58,335 nucleotides of DNA, taken from NCBI RefSeq assembly GCF_000485595.1, contig NW_014577255.1:139587-197921 (forward strand), written 5' to 3'. Below the pieces are notes generated by a model. That model made no database searches. It saw only the letters and a list, made by a program, of their open reading frames with translations, and was not told the origin of the DNA. Positions 43,566 to 54,520 of this stretch are shown in pieces (positions within the stretch are counted from its first letter, which is position 1; every line of letters starts with the position of its first letter). The stretch is from Priapulus caudatus (Eukaryota > Priapulida > Priapulimorpha > Priapulimorphida > Priapulidae). Position numbers and translations under genes: made by a program.

Positions 43566-43601
43566 CTTGAGGAATGCCGTACTCGTTCAACTGCTTGTTT
43601 T
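43566..43601 (-). CDS. OTOP: Otopetrin, candidate 36-bp microexon 5
   Basis: It is bounded by a strong acceptor (CTTCTCTTTGCTACTACTCAG, AG at 43603-43602) and donor AAG/GTAAAT (GT at 43565-43564). It is phase 2 on both sides, so it can be included or skipped without disturbing frame: exon 4 (phase 2 out) can also join exon 6 directly. It adds 12 residues, KQAVERVRHSS plus a junction codon, a basic stretch just before the first membrane segment. No homologue is recalled; the call rests on signals and phase. Confidence 0.6.
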
Positions 43602-43606
43602 CTGAG

Positions 43607-44937
43607 TAGTAGCAAAGAGAAGCACAGAGTTAATAGAATGGCGCAACAGAGCGCAGCGAGACTGGACAGTTAACATAAGCTGAAGACAACGGAAATGACC
43701 ACGTATATACACATATAATGCATGCAAAATTATACTCTGGAAATTGACTTGAATGAAAGCGGAGTCCAAGTTCAATATATTAAGACCTTAAGCATTACTA
43801 AATACCTAGTCATACTTTTATTTAAAAAAACCAATGATATGATGGCAATTCGTAGTTCACATTTAATATGAATATAAACACGGTATAGGTGCTAGTCAGT
43901 GCGGAAGACGTGCCACCACTTACTGTGGCAAATATATGTAGTTCATAATAGAGATAGTTTCTCGCTAACATCAAACTACATGATTCGGATTTGTAACAAT
44001 TGGCTGGAAAGAAAGAAAATGCGCTTGGAAATTTTATTTCTGCAATTCAAAAGTTTTACGCATTGCTTGAAAAATTTCCTGCTGGGTAGCATGCGTGTTA
44101 ATAAAACAGTGAACCGATAGAAAACGCACGACGGATAAATACGTACACAGATCAAATATAGCGAACGTGACGAGGTAAACGGCCACTTAAGTTACCAACG
44201 CGGCAGGCTTAATTACAATACATATTCCTATACTAATATGAAAAAGCACTAAGTTCAAATTAAAAAATACCTCGAAGCTCTCTTATAATAATATAGGGAA
44301 ACAATAGCTGTAAAAACGTCCGTAAAGGTAACAGTCTCAATCAATAAAAAACCTTACATAATTAGTTTAAGTAATTTTTGCGTCAAACACCTACGCATCA
44401 TATAGTTGCCAGCGTATGCTCTAATTTCACGTGCACTAGGAAAGCTGAGTAAGTTGAGAATTGCCGCTACACGTACGATGTGTGTAATCTATTCACACAG
44501 CTTCCGCATCAAGACTTTGCTGTCACGAAATTGGTCACCTCCGCAACAGCAGCGTCTTGATCCGGAAGCAATTAAGCCGACCGAAAGACAGCAGAGAAAA
44601 GAAGCAGAGAATGCTAGAAGTACCTTGGAGACAGACTGGTCTCGATAAGATGTCTGAAAAGCAGAAGATAGTGAGAGAAAGACGCACAGCACGCAGAGAC
44701 GGCAGCGGGCGGTGTGAATGCAGGGGATATAAAGCAAGAGTCGACAGTCTACATACTGAGAGGGTTGGTGGTGAGCGAGAATGTACGAGACACATAACTC
44801 ACTCGTGAGTTCGCATCTATCTGTCAGTGCATGGTTGATGGCCAGACATGCGGCAGACTCTCCTGACTAACATAACTCAACACGTGGCGAAGCCCCGCCC
44901 GTCAGCTCTGTTTAGCGGCGGCCATATTTAATATCAT
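43607..44937 (-). other. OTOP: Otopetrin intron 4, distal part: nothing recognised
   Basis: AT-rich DNA without a supported exon. Frames at 44406-44808 on both strands lack known domains. Confidence 0.5.
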
Positions 44938-45242
44938 GTCAGTGGGGCTGAGAGGGTCTATGTCCCCCGGGGTACTGCCGGAACGTACCCTGGGTACGGT
45001 CCGGTATACCGTAACGTACCCTGGTACTATCTAATATGCCGGACCGTACCTCGCCTACTCCACTAACGAGTCTAGGGAGTCGCCAACGCCTACTCCCTAA
45101 CCCGAACCCGAACCCTAATCCTAATCCTAACCCTAACCCTAATCCTAACCCTAACCATATCAAATAGTGACCAGGGTACGTTCCGGTATACCGACATACC
45201 GGCAGTACCCTGGGGGACATAGACCCTATGAGCGTCAGTGGG
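44938..45242. mobile_element. 287-bp MITE with exact 9-bp target duplication and internal telomere-like repeats
   Basis: The element at 44947-45233 begins GCTGAGAGGGTCTATGTCCC and ends in the inverted form GGGGACATAGACCCTATGAGC. GTCAGTGGG flanks it at 44938-44946 and 45234-45242. Inside, further palindromes (GGTCCGGTATACCG, GGTATACCGAC) surround about 65 bp of CCCTAA-type repeats (45101-45163). A 9-bp duplication suggests a Mutator- or Merlin-like transposase; the class is not settled. Confidence 0.85.
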
Positions 45243-45792
45243 TAACAACGCGAGAGAAACCAACGTTCAGGTAATCCAAAATCGGGAAAAATTTATAATA
45301 GTGAAAATTCATGCGCTATGTATTTTGATGCACGAGATTGTCAAAGTCCCAAGCCCACCACCTCGCCTGCTCCTAAAGAAATTCTACCCCTTCCTTGCTC
45401 TCAACCTTTCGTCCTTACCCCTTCTCCAAACCGCTCCCTTTTCATACTACCAATCTCGTCCTTACCCTCCTCCAAACTGCTCAGCTCCCGTTCCCAACTT
45501 CATCTCTTCGTCCTCCGCTAACCCCCTAGCCCCCCTTCCCCAGTCCTTTACAACACGAATTGGAGCGATGAGCTTGACATGGCTCGTACTAAGATCTCGT
45601 AAAAGCATTTCGCAAAGAACTCGAAAAACCTTTCGGAGATAACTAAGAAATCTTCAGACCCTGGAAACGCAAACAAAGATCGCGATACATCGATAGCGCC
45701 CCCTCCCCCACCGCGCCCTCCCCCGCGCGCACCCCACCACCGCCAGCCAGGGCTTCCCCGCCTCTCCCGCGCCCTCCCCTGCGTGTACTCAC
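45243..45792 (-). other. OTOP: Otopetrin intron 4, proximal part
   Basis: C- and T-rich stretches at 45345-45540 and 45700-45780; no exon is supported. Confidence 0.5.
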
Positions 45793-45870
45793 TTCGCCTC
45801 CTTCGAATCCTCCTTGAAGTCCTCGTCCTTCTGTCGCGGCAGCATGGGGACGCGATCCTTGCTATCCAGG
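45793..45870 (-). CDS. OTOP: Otopetrin, probable N-terminal exon 4
   Basis: A 78-bp exon with acceptor GGCTGTAG at 45878-45871 and donor GCGAA/GTGAGT, GT at 45792-45791. It is phase 2 on both sides. It encodes LDSKDRVPMLPRQKDEDFKE then DSKEA, a highly charged stretch. Joined to exon 3 it reads KYYQSLDSKDRV. Charged cytosolic N-termini are usual before the first helix of invertebrate otopetrins. It is supported by splice signals and phase, not by homology. Confidence 0.75.
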
Positions 45871-46822
45871 CTACAGCCGGCGGAAAAACAACAACAACAA
45901 CAACACGGAAGAAATTATAGTGAGTGTGAGAGTGCCTCACGGCGCAGCCACGGTGTACGACGAACCCTTCAAGTGCGGACAATCGCCGTAAACTCTCCGC
46001 CTGCGTCTATCGGTCGCTCTCCACTCGGCTGTGAGTGAGCATCAGGGGGCTGCTCTCAGCACACACGCCGCTGTTAGCTCCAGCAGCGATTGTTTACATC
46101 AGCCCCCCCCCCGTGCTCCTCTCCCACCCAACCATTAACACTCTCGCTGCGTGAACAGGCGCTCTCTTTTCACTGTTTACAGAAACGCAGCGCGAATTTG
46201 TTTAAAAAGCGCGGATGCACGGACGCTAACGGTCTCGGCTTCCCCCTCCCCCCTTTCCCCCACTCCCCCATCTTCACCCCACCCCTACTCCCCCTCCCCT
46301 CCCCCTTCCCACTCCGCCATCCCCACCCCGCCACCCACGCGAGCAGCCGAACTGCATTAATGGCTGTTACGGAATTCATGCTCCGGGCAAGCCATCCGTT
46401 ACCAGCCGCGCTCGTGTTAACTATTTACACAACTTTGACAGTCTTGTCAATTTGCTGGACTGCGTGGATTTATTTTAGCGTGCGGCGCGCGGCCAACGTA
46501 CAATGCGGAAACAGCTTTATCACATAGGCACGATGGCTCCCCCTTGTGTCTGACAGCTGACGCGAGAGAGGCCAGCTGCCTGACTAAACCGAAAATTCCG
46601 ACGACACATTTGCCACACCCCAATCGCGCACATTATCGCTTTCGCACATCTACAAATTCGTAATTTCCATTCGTATTTTGTATTTGTTAGTGTGCACTGT
46701 GAGTGTGTGACCTCGCAGATACAGCGAAACACATCGAGAGATAGAGACAGTAACCTTGCAGACCGCCACGCTCCTGCTTGCCCCCTCCCCCACCTCCCGC
46801 GCACCCACTACGCCCTGCTCAC
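45871..46822 (-). other. OTOP: Otopetrin intron 3
   Basis: A 0.95-kb phase-2 intron. It contains an AACAAC run (45888-45904) and C-rich stretches at 46105-46120 and 46240-46340. No other feature. Confidence 0.65.
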
Positions 46823-47058
46823 CTCTGATAATACTTGATGTCACCGTCTCCGATGCCCCTGTTGATGCGCTGCACCTCTCCCCCTGCCGGGTCCCGCGTG
46901 CCGTTCGCCACGGCGACCAGCTCGCGCGGCTCCCGCTGCTCCCTCTCGACCCTCATCGTGTAGGGGGCGCCGTGCTCGCCCGTGCGCGTCGTGTCGCCGC
47001 CTGGTGGCGAGTCGCGGCGCTGGGCGTCTCGCAGATTACCCGACTTAGAAGCGTTCTG
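46823..47058 (-). CDS. OTOP: Otopetrin, probable N-terminal exon 3
   Basis: A 236-bp exon with acceptor TTGCTTACAG (AG at 47060-47059, phase 0) and donor CAGAG/GTGAGC (GT at 46822-46821, phase 2). It encodes QNASKSGNLRDAQRRDSPPG, then TTRTGEHGAPYTMRV, EREQREPRELVAVANGT, GGEVQRINRGIGDGDIKYYQ. It is hydrophilic with no membrane segment, presumably cytosolic. The GC3-rich codon use matches the core exons. Confidence 0.8.
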
Positions 47059-47802
47059 CTGTAAGCAAGAGTGTAGCGTTGTTACGCCTGTAGCGTGCGC
47101 ACAGAAGGAGCGCGGGATGTGCCCGACTGTTGAAGGGAGTGGAATGTGACCAGGGAGGGGGGGTGTTCATTCTCAGATCCGCGGATGAAAAAGTCCCTGA
47201 TTCAGTCCCCCGAAGTTCAGTTCCCGATTAATTAAAATTGCAATTTCAGGATTTCCCGCGTCTCAATCGACTTTTATTCCTGAGCCCCGAAAAATATTTA
47301 TCGGGTGTTTCCTGGTTCCCAAATAATTGAGATGGTCCAATTCCGCATCCAAGAAATAAGCGTTACCACCTCATATTGGCTTTATCGTTATCTTTTACTG
47401 ACGTCTTCTAGGTATAAGTCGTCATAGGTGTCAGTAACCTCAAAACTAGGGTACCTTAGGCATGGATGTTGGTAAAGTGTAAGCTATGGTTTCAACAATT
47501 TCTGGATTATAGTAACCTGGTTGGGGGAAGGGTTGGCAACCAGGAAATTACCACATCCTAGATGGGAATGGGGGTTGTAAACATGGAAAATAGTTTATCC
47601 CAGGTTGGAATGGGGGATAAAAATCTTATGATTAGGCTATTGCTGGTAGATAAGGGGGTTGGAAACATTTAGGATAAGGTATCATAGGAGGGAAGAGTGG
47701 ATGTTGGTAACCGGAAAGTCAGGGTTTCCTGGGACGGGAACGGGATCTTGGTCTCACCTATGAGCTAGCTATGTACGAGCTGTGTGGCAGGTGCTGGCTT
47801 AC
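47059..47802 (-). other. OTOP: Otopetrin intron 2
   Basis: A 0.74-kb phase-0 intron. Sequence at about 47440-47745 is a very degenerate repeat of GGTTGGTAACCTGGAAA-like units. Confidence 0.65.
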
Positions 47803-47963
47803 CTGTGAGTTAGAGCGCGAGGCTGCGCGAGGGTTGGGCTTCGGTGGGCTTGCTCTCGCACCAGAGGTGAGCGTAGGGTTCTGACCGCCTACACCCGCCG
47901 CTGTAGCAGACGTGATGCCCTTCACGGGAGGCGGACAACTGCTGGCCGCCGCCGAGCTGAGAG
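47803..47963 (-). CDS. OTOP: Otopetrin, probable N-terminal exon 2
   Basis: A 161-bp exon with acceptor TCTGCGTAG (AG at 47965-47964, phase 1) and donor TCACAG/GTAAGC (GT at 47802-47801, phase 0). It encodes LSSAAASSCPPPVKGITSAT, then AAGVGGQNPTLTSGARAS, PPKPNPRAASRSNSQ: a low-complexity Ser/Ala/Pro linker. A competing acceptor seven bases inside (CTCTCAG) would break the phase with exon 1. Supported by phase and composition only. Confidence 0.68.
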
Positions 47964-48550
47964 CTACGCAGATAACAGCAACGCACGTTCACTTACACGC
48001 GAGAGAGCATCGACGTACAGATAGAGACGCCAACAACACATCGCATCACATCGCATCGCATCGCATCACATCACACACATCGCATCGCATCGCATCGCAT
48101 CGCATCGCATCGCATCACATCACATCACATCACATCACATCGCATCACATCACATCAAGAGTAAGATAATATAGGATATTATAAGATCCTATATTATCCT
48201 ATAAGAATATAAGATCCTATATTATCCTATAAGAATATAAGATCCTATATTATCTTACTCCTGATCACATCACATCACATCACATCGCATCACATCGCAT
48301 CACATCACATCACATCGCATCACATCACATCACATCACATCACATCACATCACATCGCATCACATCACATCACATCACATCACATCACATCACATCGCAT
48401 CACATCGCATCACATCACATCACATCGCATCACATCACATCACATCACATCACATCACATCACATCGCACATCGCATCACATCACATCACATCGCATCAC
48501 ATCACATCACATCACATCACATCACATCACATCACATCGCATGCTTTTCG
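47964..48550 (-). repeat. CATCA/CATCG pentamer satellite with a nested hairpin
   Basis: From about 48040 to 48541, roughly 80 CATCA or CATCG pentamers lie in the putative otopetrin intron 1, interrupted at 48152-48267 by a foldback element. Confidence 0.92.
48152..48267. mobile_element. Foldback element inserted in the pentamer satellite
   Basis: The ends are ATCAAGAGTAAGATAATA and its inverted complement (from the right, ATCAGGAGTAAGATAATA). Between them, AGATCCTATATTATCCTATA-like units are repeated in tandem. The ends match the hairpin at 5033-5096 apart from a few bases, which defines a family. Confidence 0.75.
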
Positions 48551-48997
48551 TCTGCGAGGAGCAGGGTATTATCGCATCAGTCCCCACTTTGTGATGGGAT
48601 GTAATGTATTTTCGGATTGCTGCAGGATTCTAAATGCCGTATTATGAATGATGACGTGACGATAGGTTTCAAAGATGATCAAAGCATGCGCTAAGTGGAG
48701 AGGTATGCTCATGCACACGTACGCGCAGAAGACACCGTCGCTTCACGCAAACGCCACGAGCACGGCCGCACGCACGCACGCACGCACGCAAAACGCACGC
48801 ACACACACACACACGCGCCAATCACGCGCCTCATGTAAGCACAAACACAACACACGCACACACACGCACGCACGCACGCACGCAGAAATATGCACGCACA
48901 CAAACACGCTTACATAAAAAATACACACACGCATGCACGAGCACTTACAGAGACACAACCCCCCCCTCGCGCGACGCAGTGCTGCGTGCGTACTTAC
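48551..48997 (-). other. OTOP: Intron sequence with ACGC microsatellites
   Basis: Unique sequence to about 48715, then ACGC/CACACG repeats at about 48765-48935. No exon. Confidence 0.6.
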
Positions 48998-49211
48998 CGG
49001 GCGTGCTCGTGGCGGCGGGGGTCGGTGTCGTGTTGATGACCGGGTGAGGGCCGTGAGCCAGCACCGACGGGCCGCTCGTCGCCGCCGGCGTGACGTCACG
49101 CTGACTGATGTTCGTCGGCTTCGGCTCGACGGGCGGCTTCTCCTTCTTCAGCTGCGCCAGGTGAGCTATCGGCGTCTTCTGGCCTCCGGGTGGCACCCAC
49201 CTAAAATTCAT
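48998..49211 (-). CDS. OTOP: Otopetrin, probable most 5' exon seen
   Basis: The open frame runs from ATG at 49211 to donor CCCG/GTAAGT (GT at 48997-48996, phase 1). It encodes MNFRWVPPGGQKTPIAHLAQ, then LKKEKPPVEPKPTNIS and a Thr/Pro/Ala-rich tail. Either ATG 49211 is the start, or AATTTTAG (49208-49201) is an acceptor and the exon begins at 49200, with the start codon further right. Phase 1 matches exon 2. This is the weakest of the exon calls, but its codon use fits the gene. Confidence 0.62.
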
Positions 49212-51400
49212 TCACCGTTAGACGACGGCCCGCTGTTGCCGAGAGGTTGTTTCACCGAGTTTCGAAATTTTTATTTTTATTTTTTTCAATCGTTTTTGTT
49301 GTCGATTGATCCTGCCGAGTTTTTTGCAGCGGGAAAATTATTAGTTTTCTTTAGGGCTTACTTGCCTAACCGGAATCGCATTGATTTGCAGAAGAAGATT
49401 TTCTTCTTGAAGATTTCAAGATACATTTCATACGGTCTGAAACCTACCCGCACTCAACGCAGGCGCGGTAAGGCGATGGAGTCGCCACGTAATATCCTAG
49501 ATCACTCCTCTGCTTATGCATTTCTCACTGCGTATAATTATACGTATATCTATGCACAGGTAAGCGTTAGTGTGTAGTTGCACCCGAGTAGGCGGCACAT
49601 CACAACACTCGGAAGCACGTTATATATAGATATATATGGATATACGCTGCGGGATCCACAGGTTTCAGTGGGATTCTCTGCCACTGCCGTCTCTATGTAT
49701 ATAACAGCTTACACTGATTGCAGCTGTGCAGCGGAAGCAGGCACACCCTCGCCGCGGGGAAGCAGCGCGCTTAGATGAAGCTGCGAAGCTCTAAGATGAT
49801 CTCCTTAACAACAATTCACAACTTCTTTCGCGCGCTCACCGCTCAGACGCGCGCGCCGACACGTGGCACAAAGTACATCAACAAGCCGTACATCCGCCGA
49901 TTAAAATACGGATCGAGGCAATCGGTCCGGATACGGATTCCCGGTATACGGCTAAGATGCGCGCTGCGCATCGATGACCGAGACGAATCTGAAGCCCTTC
50001 TGCCTCGAGCGGATGAGTGCGCCAGCATTCCCCGTGCTGCATCTCTCGCTACTTCTCGCTATCCCTCGCCCCGCTCGCGAGAGAGCCCCCCCCCATGCAG
50101 CCTCTTCCCTCCTACTCCTGCTATCCTAAAGTCATCAGCTTGCGGGTTTGACGCGTGTTTGTTTACGCGGTGGTTTTTGCCGCCGCGCTACTGCAGGTAT
50201 TCATTAGTTCGGCACAGACACCGAATTGATGAGCAGTGAACGCAAAGGCTTTTTGCGGAAGCTGCGAGGTTGCTGGGCGGCACGGTCGTCATCTGGCGCA
50301 GAAAGACCGGCGCGGGAAAGAGAGATGTAGAGCGGCGGCGCGCGCACGTGCGTGATGCATGATGCGCGAGAATTCCGCTGCCGACGCTGACAAGGATCTT
50401 AACCCGGAAGGCGCCGGAAGCGAGCGTAGCGACGGGAGGAGTCGACAGGATGATTCCTGCACGTGTGAGCAGGGTTAGCGACCGCGGGGAGACATGCCGC
50501 CGGTGAGAGGTGCACATCATCTATGGAGCGACACAAACTCCTGAAAGGCAACCCATCCGGAATGCTTTTAACTCGGAATCACTTTCATATGCTATTTCAT
50601 TAAACAGATGAAGCCATGATTCGAGCTTCGTGAACCACCCACGAAGTAAATGGCTCAAATGTTATCACGACAAGCCTACTCTTTCCATACACCAAATGTT
50701 TCTATACATTTCAGCTGTGCGATAAAAAACGTTCGATATGTCAGAGTTAATAGTTACTTAGAAAAAATAGGTTAGGGTTAAGCAGCACAGGGCTTGTGAA
50801 AGCGAATGAGCACAATGCGCACGCAACGACCATTAACTAAACGTCAATAATGAATAATTGATATATAGCTACAGTTATTACTATAGAGTGTACTCTGTGC
50901 CATCGCTCTCGGCGATAACTCTATTCCTATTGGCCGAAAGCATATATCAAAATATACGCTGAGTTTGTACAACTGCATTTACGTGCACGCGATCTGCCAG
51001 GCTTATTGTAAAAATAGCTCGATTATAACATAGCCCTGCTATATTACACCATGGTAGCATAAATAGCCGTACTCATTCTCACCTGCGAAATACTTTTTAA
51101 ATATACGATACGATAACGATAAACGTTTTGTAAATATTTTAATGCTAAATGTGGAAGTCTGTTGCTTGCTGACTCATGTTCTTAATACAGCTGTAGGCCA
51201 GTGCTGCCACATGAATCACGAATGGGAAAAAATCAGACACACAAATACTGACATATACATGACACATAGCAGATGTTCTAAAGCTAACAATTCTTATAAA
51301 ATAAAATGTTTAAAACAAACAATTAGCCTAGTTATAGTTGAGAAATATTTTGGACGTGCGTCTGTCGGTATACATAACGGAATTTCGGTTGGCTGCCTGT
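49212..51400. other. 5' flank or intron of the otopetrin gene, nothing recognised
   Basis: AT-rich to about 49750, GC-richer at 49760-50500 (a possible promoter region), then AT-rich. No exon, RNA or repeat is supported. Frames at 49775-50239 (+) and 50188-50520 (-) lack domains. Confidence 0.45.
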
Positions 51401-51449
51401 CATAGGTAAAATTCTTCTCTTCAGGCGATCAATTACAGACAGAAGACAC

Positions 51450-51496
51450 GCATTTACACACACGCACACTCGCACGCATACACACACACGCACGTA

Positions 51497-51540
<44 letters not shown>

Positions 51541-51560
51541 CACACGCACACACACACACA
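51450..51560. repeat. (ACGC)n microsatellite
   Basis: About 11 tandem ACGC units flanked by CACACA repeats. Confidence 0.93.
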
Positions 51561-51988
51561 TACATATCAACGGTAAATAAAATATCCGCCACCACGAGCA
51601 CTGCAATTTGGCGTGGGCTATGATTGTCCAAAATGTCGTCTATGTCGTTTGTAACTATGTAAAAAAACTGATTACGGAAATGGGTTAGTGTATGTTTAAA
51701 GTAACGTCTAAGTTCAAGTTTACTGATCTATGTTTAAGAACTCATAAGTAGACTAAGGTAAATATGTGTAATTGTCATTGTTCTCTCTAGTAGTACACAC
51801 GCACAAGCCATGGTACCATTTACTCCTGACTGTACGTATAACGAAACAACTATTGCCTGGTTGTTAGAACAACAGTTGTGTGGACATCGACAATCAATTT
51901 TACCCTCAACTTCTAGTCCCGGCAACGTTGATTGAGACAATCAACACTTCTCACGACCAGGCAATAAGTGTATTACATATGCGTGCGC

Positions 51989-52023
<35 letters not shown>

Positions 52024-52655
52024 TTTTCATGCATCATGTATAACACCCGCACGGTTCATACGAGAAAACGTATTTTTTAATTGCACAAAAATTTTATGTA
52101 TACTACACAGTCACGGAATTAATTTTCCACACTTTAATAGCTAAATTTATATGCGCGTGTGTACATCATTACAGACCCTTTACAAGCCTATAACTTTTAT
52201 AAACCCACGTGCAAGCAGATGTTCTTTCTACGCCCGAGACTACGGTGGGTTATAAACTGTATGAACACCGTGAAAATTAACTCGACACCGGGCTGCTAAC
52301 AGTCTTGTTTACAAACAAACCAAATATGTGCGAGCGTTTACCCTGCAAGCACCGTCTACGCAGCGGTTTAGCGGGGGATTTACCGAGCTGGCTTCATGCC
52401 CACCACCACCTTATACTCGCACGTAAAGACGCGCATCTAAAATGCTGTGTCATGCATGCTAGCTATATCATACTTTATCCGTAGGAGGAAATCATTGATG
52501 CAATGAAAATAACCGAATATGACATCGTTTGCCGAAAAGTAGGAATAAGCAAAATCCAATTCACCTTCCAAAGTTGCGCATGAATTTTCCCTGCGATCTG
52601 TAGGGAATGTGCCCCAGAGGCTCTGTCATATATGCACGCCGGTACAGTATTCACG
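51561..52655. other. Gene-free stretch with a GTGC microsatellite
   Basis: (GTGC)n at about 51981-52024; otherwise nothing recognised. Confidence 0.55.
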
Positions 52656-52741
52656 TTCGAATACGGCATCAGTGGATGTCCGGATGCGTAGCCTGGAGGC
52701 TAGGCGACCGATTCCGGACGTGTAGCCACTGCGTATTCGAA
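52656..52741. repeat. 86-bp imperfect hairpin
   Basis: TTCGAATACG at 52656-52665 pairs with CGTATTCGAA at 52732-52741; CAGTGG/CCACTG and GTCCGGA/TCCGGAC extend the stem. Possibly a MITE; ends are otherwise undefined. Confidence 0.65.
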
Positions 52742-52744
52742 TAA

Positions 52745-52842
52745 ACCTTCGGTCTATCGGGCCTTCGGTCTATCGGACCTTCGGTCTATCGGACCTTCGG
52801 TCTATCGGGCCTTCGGTCTATCGGACCTTCGGTCTATAGGAC
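52745..52842 (+). repeat. 16-bp tandem repeat, six units
   Basis: Six copies of CCTTCGGTCTATCGG[A/G] directly follow the hairpin. Confidence 0.95.
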
Positions 52843-53164
52843 TGTAACCGGTCAGTATAAGGTAAACACGGAATTGTGGCTCGTAACATACGGCAGCCGA
52901 CACCGAATCACTTGCATGCAGATCACTGTAACCTCACTGCTGCAACTCCTCTGCCATCTCAACCCATCTCAGCTGACTGAGCTCATCACTGACATTTATA
53001 GAAAAGTAATACGTCACCGAAAGGCGTATATTACTAACACCAAGATAACACCCACCGTGAGTTGCGCAAAGTTCGTTTACTCACAATACACAAATCAAAA
53101 ATACAGGCGCCTCTGGCTGTTTACAGATTAACGTACGAATAAGCCCGTAGTTTAATCGAACGAG

Positions 53165-53172
53165 CGAACACA

Positions 53173-53207
<35 letters not shown>

Positions 53208-53361
53208 CACGCATGCACGCACAACACTGGCGTGCGCACGCCAGCACACGCACCACGTCGCACGCTACGCACACACACACACACACACGTAACACACACA
53301 CACGCACGCACGCAGCCACACACGCACGCGACGCACGCACGCCACGCCACGCACGCCGCAC

Positions 53362-53393
<32 letters not shown>

Positions 53394-53415
53394 TTACACA
53401 CGCGCGCGCGCGCAT
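53165..53415. repeat. ACGC/CA microsatellite
   Basis: (ACGC)n, CA and CACG tracts ending in (CG)n. Overlapping frames are His/Thr or Cys/Val repeats. Confidence 0.92.
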
Positions 53416-53765
53416 GCAGGAATCGGTTCAGATTACAGTGAACTATATGTGCTTATACTAGATAAATACCTACTAAGTAGCAAATCACCGGCTGCGAAGT
53501 AGAACAATGCACCCGGGATTTGTGGGGTATTATCGATCCGAGAAAAAATAGCCGTGTGACGTGTAGCAGATGGCTGAGATGTTTGTGTGCTGGGGGTGGG
53601 GGTGGTGAAGGGTGTTAGGGGGTAGCAGAGGCCGCCTTATCTAGTGCTCGCAAACAACAGCGCTAAGAAACCCTCAGCGGTTTCCAGCAGACGATGAATG
53701 CACGCGTGCTGCGGTGTGGGCAGACGCCGCGCGTGCGCGCATTGATTCGTGCAGACACACACATT

Positions 53766-54200
53766 TAGTGCGTTCGATTTGCTTCCCCAGAGCCACCTGG
53801 ATTAACCTGGGTAAGGAATCGAACGCATCTGGGTTAGGGAAGATAAACGAACGGTTTTTGGGTTAACCCGGGTTAATTATCATCATGAATGCCAGTGACA
53901 AGAAAAAAAGAATAGCAATTGCAATCTTATTATTAATTAAATATAAGAATGAGCAAACACACGCAGTCATCGACAGTCATGCATGCTTCATTACTGCTTG
54001 AAGATTTTTGATTTTTGAAGATTTTGAAGATTTCGTTGCAATGAATTGTGGGATACTTCCCCAAGTGAGCGGCTCGGCTAGCGGGTTCCTTCGGCCTCAC
54101 CCGGATAACGCAAAAATACCACGTGACTGCCAAATCGAACGTATTTGGGGCTGGCCCGAGTAGAACCAGGTTAACTTGGGGAAACAAATCGAACGCACTA
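53766..54200. mobile_element. 431-bp MITE with TA target duplication
   Basis: The element at 53768-54198 has terminal inverted repeats starting GTGCGTTCGATTTG; the sequence ATCGAACG recurs subterminally. TA flanks it at 53766-53767 and 54199-54200, as for Tc1/mariner-type insertion. Extended arms contain CCTGGNTTAACCTGGG-like palindromes. No coding capacity. Confidence 0.85.
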
Positions 54201-54370
54201 ATTGATTCGTTCTCGCCGGTGCGCTGCAAATGCGTCATATTTCATCATCTCTCCGCTTCTAGACACATCACCGTCTGCTACCACGCCGTACCGCATGCAA
54301 AATTCATATCCGCTTATTCACAATACACGCTAGGTCACGTGATATACCCACATGAGCCCCGAACGCGTTG

Positions 54371-54520
54371 TGACGTCACGATGGGTCACCCGCGATGTAC
54401 CGGACATCCCGCACGCGCTGTGACGTCACGATGGGTCACCCGCGATGTACCGGACATCCCGCACGCGCTGTTACGTCACGATGGGTCACTTGCGATGTAC
54501 TGGACATCCCGCACGCGGAC
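54371..54520. repeat. 50-bp tandem triplication carrying CRE palindromes
   Basis: Three units start at 54371, 54421 and 54471. The first two are identical. Each begins with TGACGTCACG (TTACGTCACG in the third) and ends near CATCCCGCACGCG. TGACGTCA is the full cAMP-response element recognised by CREB/ATF proteins. Confidence 0.93.
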
